From: Bedellia somnulentella
Lineage: Eukaryota > Arthropoda > Insecta > Lepidoptera > Bedelliidae
Length of the DNA: 64,000 bases
Direction of reading: 5' to 3'
NCBI GenBank assembly: GCA_963576735.1
Contig: OY755186.1
Coordinates: 15,611,970 to 15,675,969 of the forward strand
In this document: positions 63,741 to 64,000 of the stretch, in pieces
Numbering within the stretch: the first letter of the stretch is position 1
Layout of the letters: every line of letters starts with the position of its first letter
Notes under the pieces: generated by a model
What the model saw: only the letters and a program-made list of their open reading frames with translations
What the model was told of the DNA's origin: nothing
The model's database searches: none
Made by a program: the position numbers and the translations under genes

Positions 63741-64000
63741 CAAGTAACCATTAATATGGGTCGTTTGATATTATTTCACCGTTACTTGGTAGCCAGCTTT
63801 ATTTGCCACTATGTTGGTTTTGCTAAATCTAATGTCGTGCTAACGATCTTTTTATTAAAATAACTATAATATATAACAATTAAGTTATAATTTGTGCGAT
63901 ACGAAAAATTTTAATAGTTTGTTTGACCTTTGTTATTATTGAGGAAAAAAGTGATGGTGAAAATCGTCAATCCAATTTTTTATGGTTTTGAACGAAAATA
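63741..64000. other. End of window, nothing recognised
   Basis: AT-rich, no gene. Confidence 0.4.

Overview
This is a stretch of animal nuclear genome that looks like a moth or butterfly (Lepidoptera). It is AT-rich, has large introns full of repeats, and carries repeat families typical of Lepidoptera: a Dong/R4-type LINE sitting in TAA repeats, an RTE LINE, and dense short interspersed elements. It is not a prokaryotic or viral window; there are no operons and no CRISPR array. One 200-base assembly gap lies at 29086-29285.

Two host genes are recognisable, both on the + strand. (1) The last four coding exons of NOM1 (nucleolar MIF4G/MA3 protein) lie at 849-1030, 9317-9481, 9987-10118 and 19044-19340, with the stop codon overlapping an AATAAA signal. 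Its two large introns (about 8.3 and 8.9 kb) are swollen by retroelements. (2) A CpG-rich first exon at about 38.3-38.97 kb encodes the N-terminus of the lipid phosphatase PTEN. It has five upstream ATGs, an in-frame N-terminal extension that starts with an acylation-type motif (MGICASC), and a U12-type splice donor. No further Pten exon was recognised downstream, so 39-64 kb is read as Pten intron 1, or intron plus unrecognised sequence.

The rest is mobile DNA. In the NOM1 introns: a complete I-type LINE with two intact ORFs and a candidate target-site duplication (2640-8211), and two Dong/R4 LINEs in tandem (12358-14676, 5'-truncated; 14677-18609, full length with an intact 1200-residue ORF), separated only by a TAA repeat. 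Between the genes (19.3-38.3 kb): a 5'-truncated RTE LINE, two PIF/Harbinger-type elements nested in opposite orientation, a mariner fossil and two broken LINEs head to head. Downstream of Pten exon 1: a 5'-truncated LINE with an intact 679-codon ORF, two DNA transposons with clear terminal inverted repeats and broken ORFs of families I cannot name (45441-47198 and 55873-58892), a third broken repeat protein (52537-53476), and several foldback MITEs.

Three SINE-type families recur. The commonest (about 20 copies and fragments, ~245 bp, ending in a TATG-type tail, with 8-13 bp target-site duplications) shares its last ~45 bp with the RTE LINE, which suggests that RTE mobilises it. A tRNA-derived SINE (~360 bp, tail ATGTT) has a perfect 14-bp target-site duplication at 20465/20842. 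A third family carries a complete tRNA-like cloverleaf. Structural scars of retrotransposition are visible: a twin-priming inversion, a possible 3' transduction next to the last NOM1 exon, and two template-switch palindromes.
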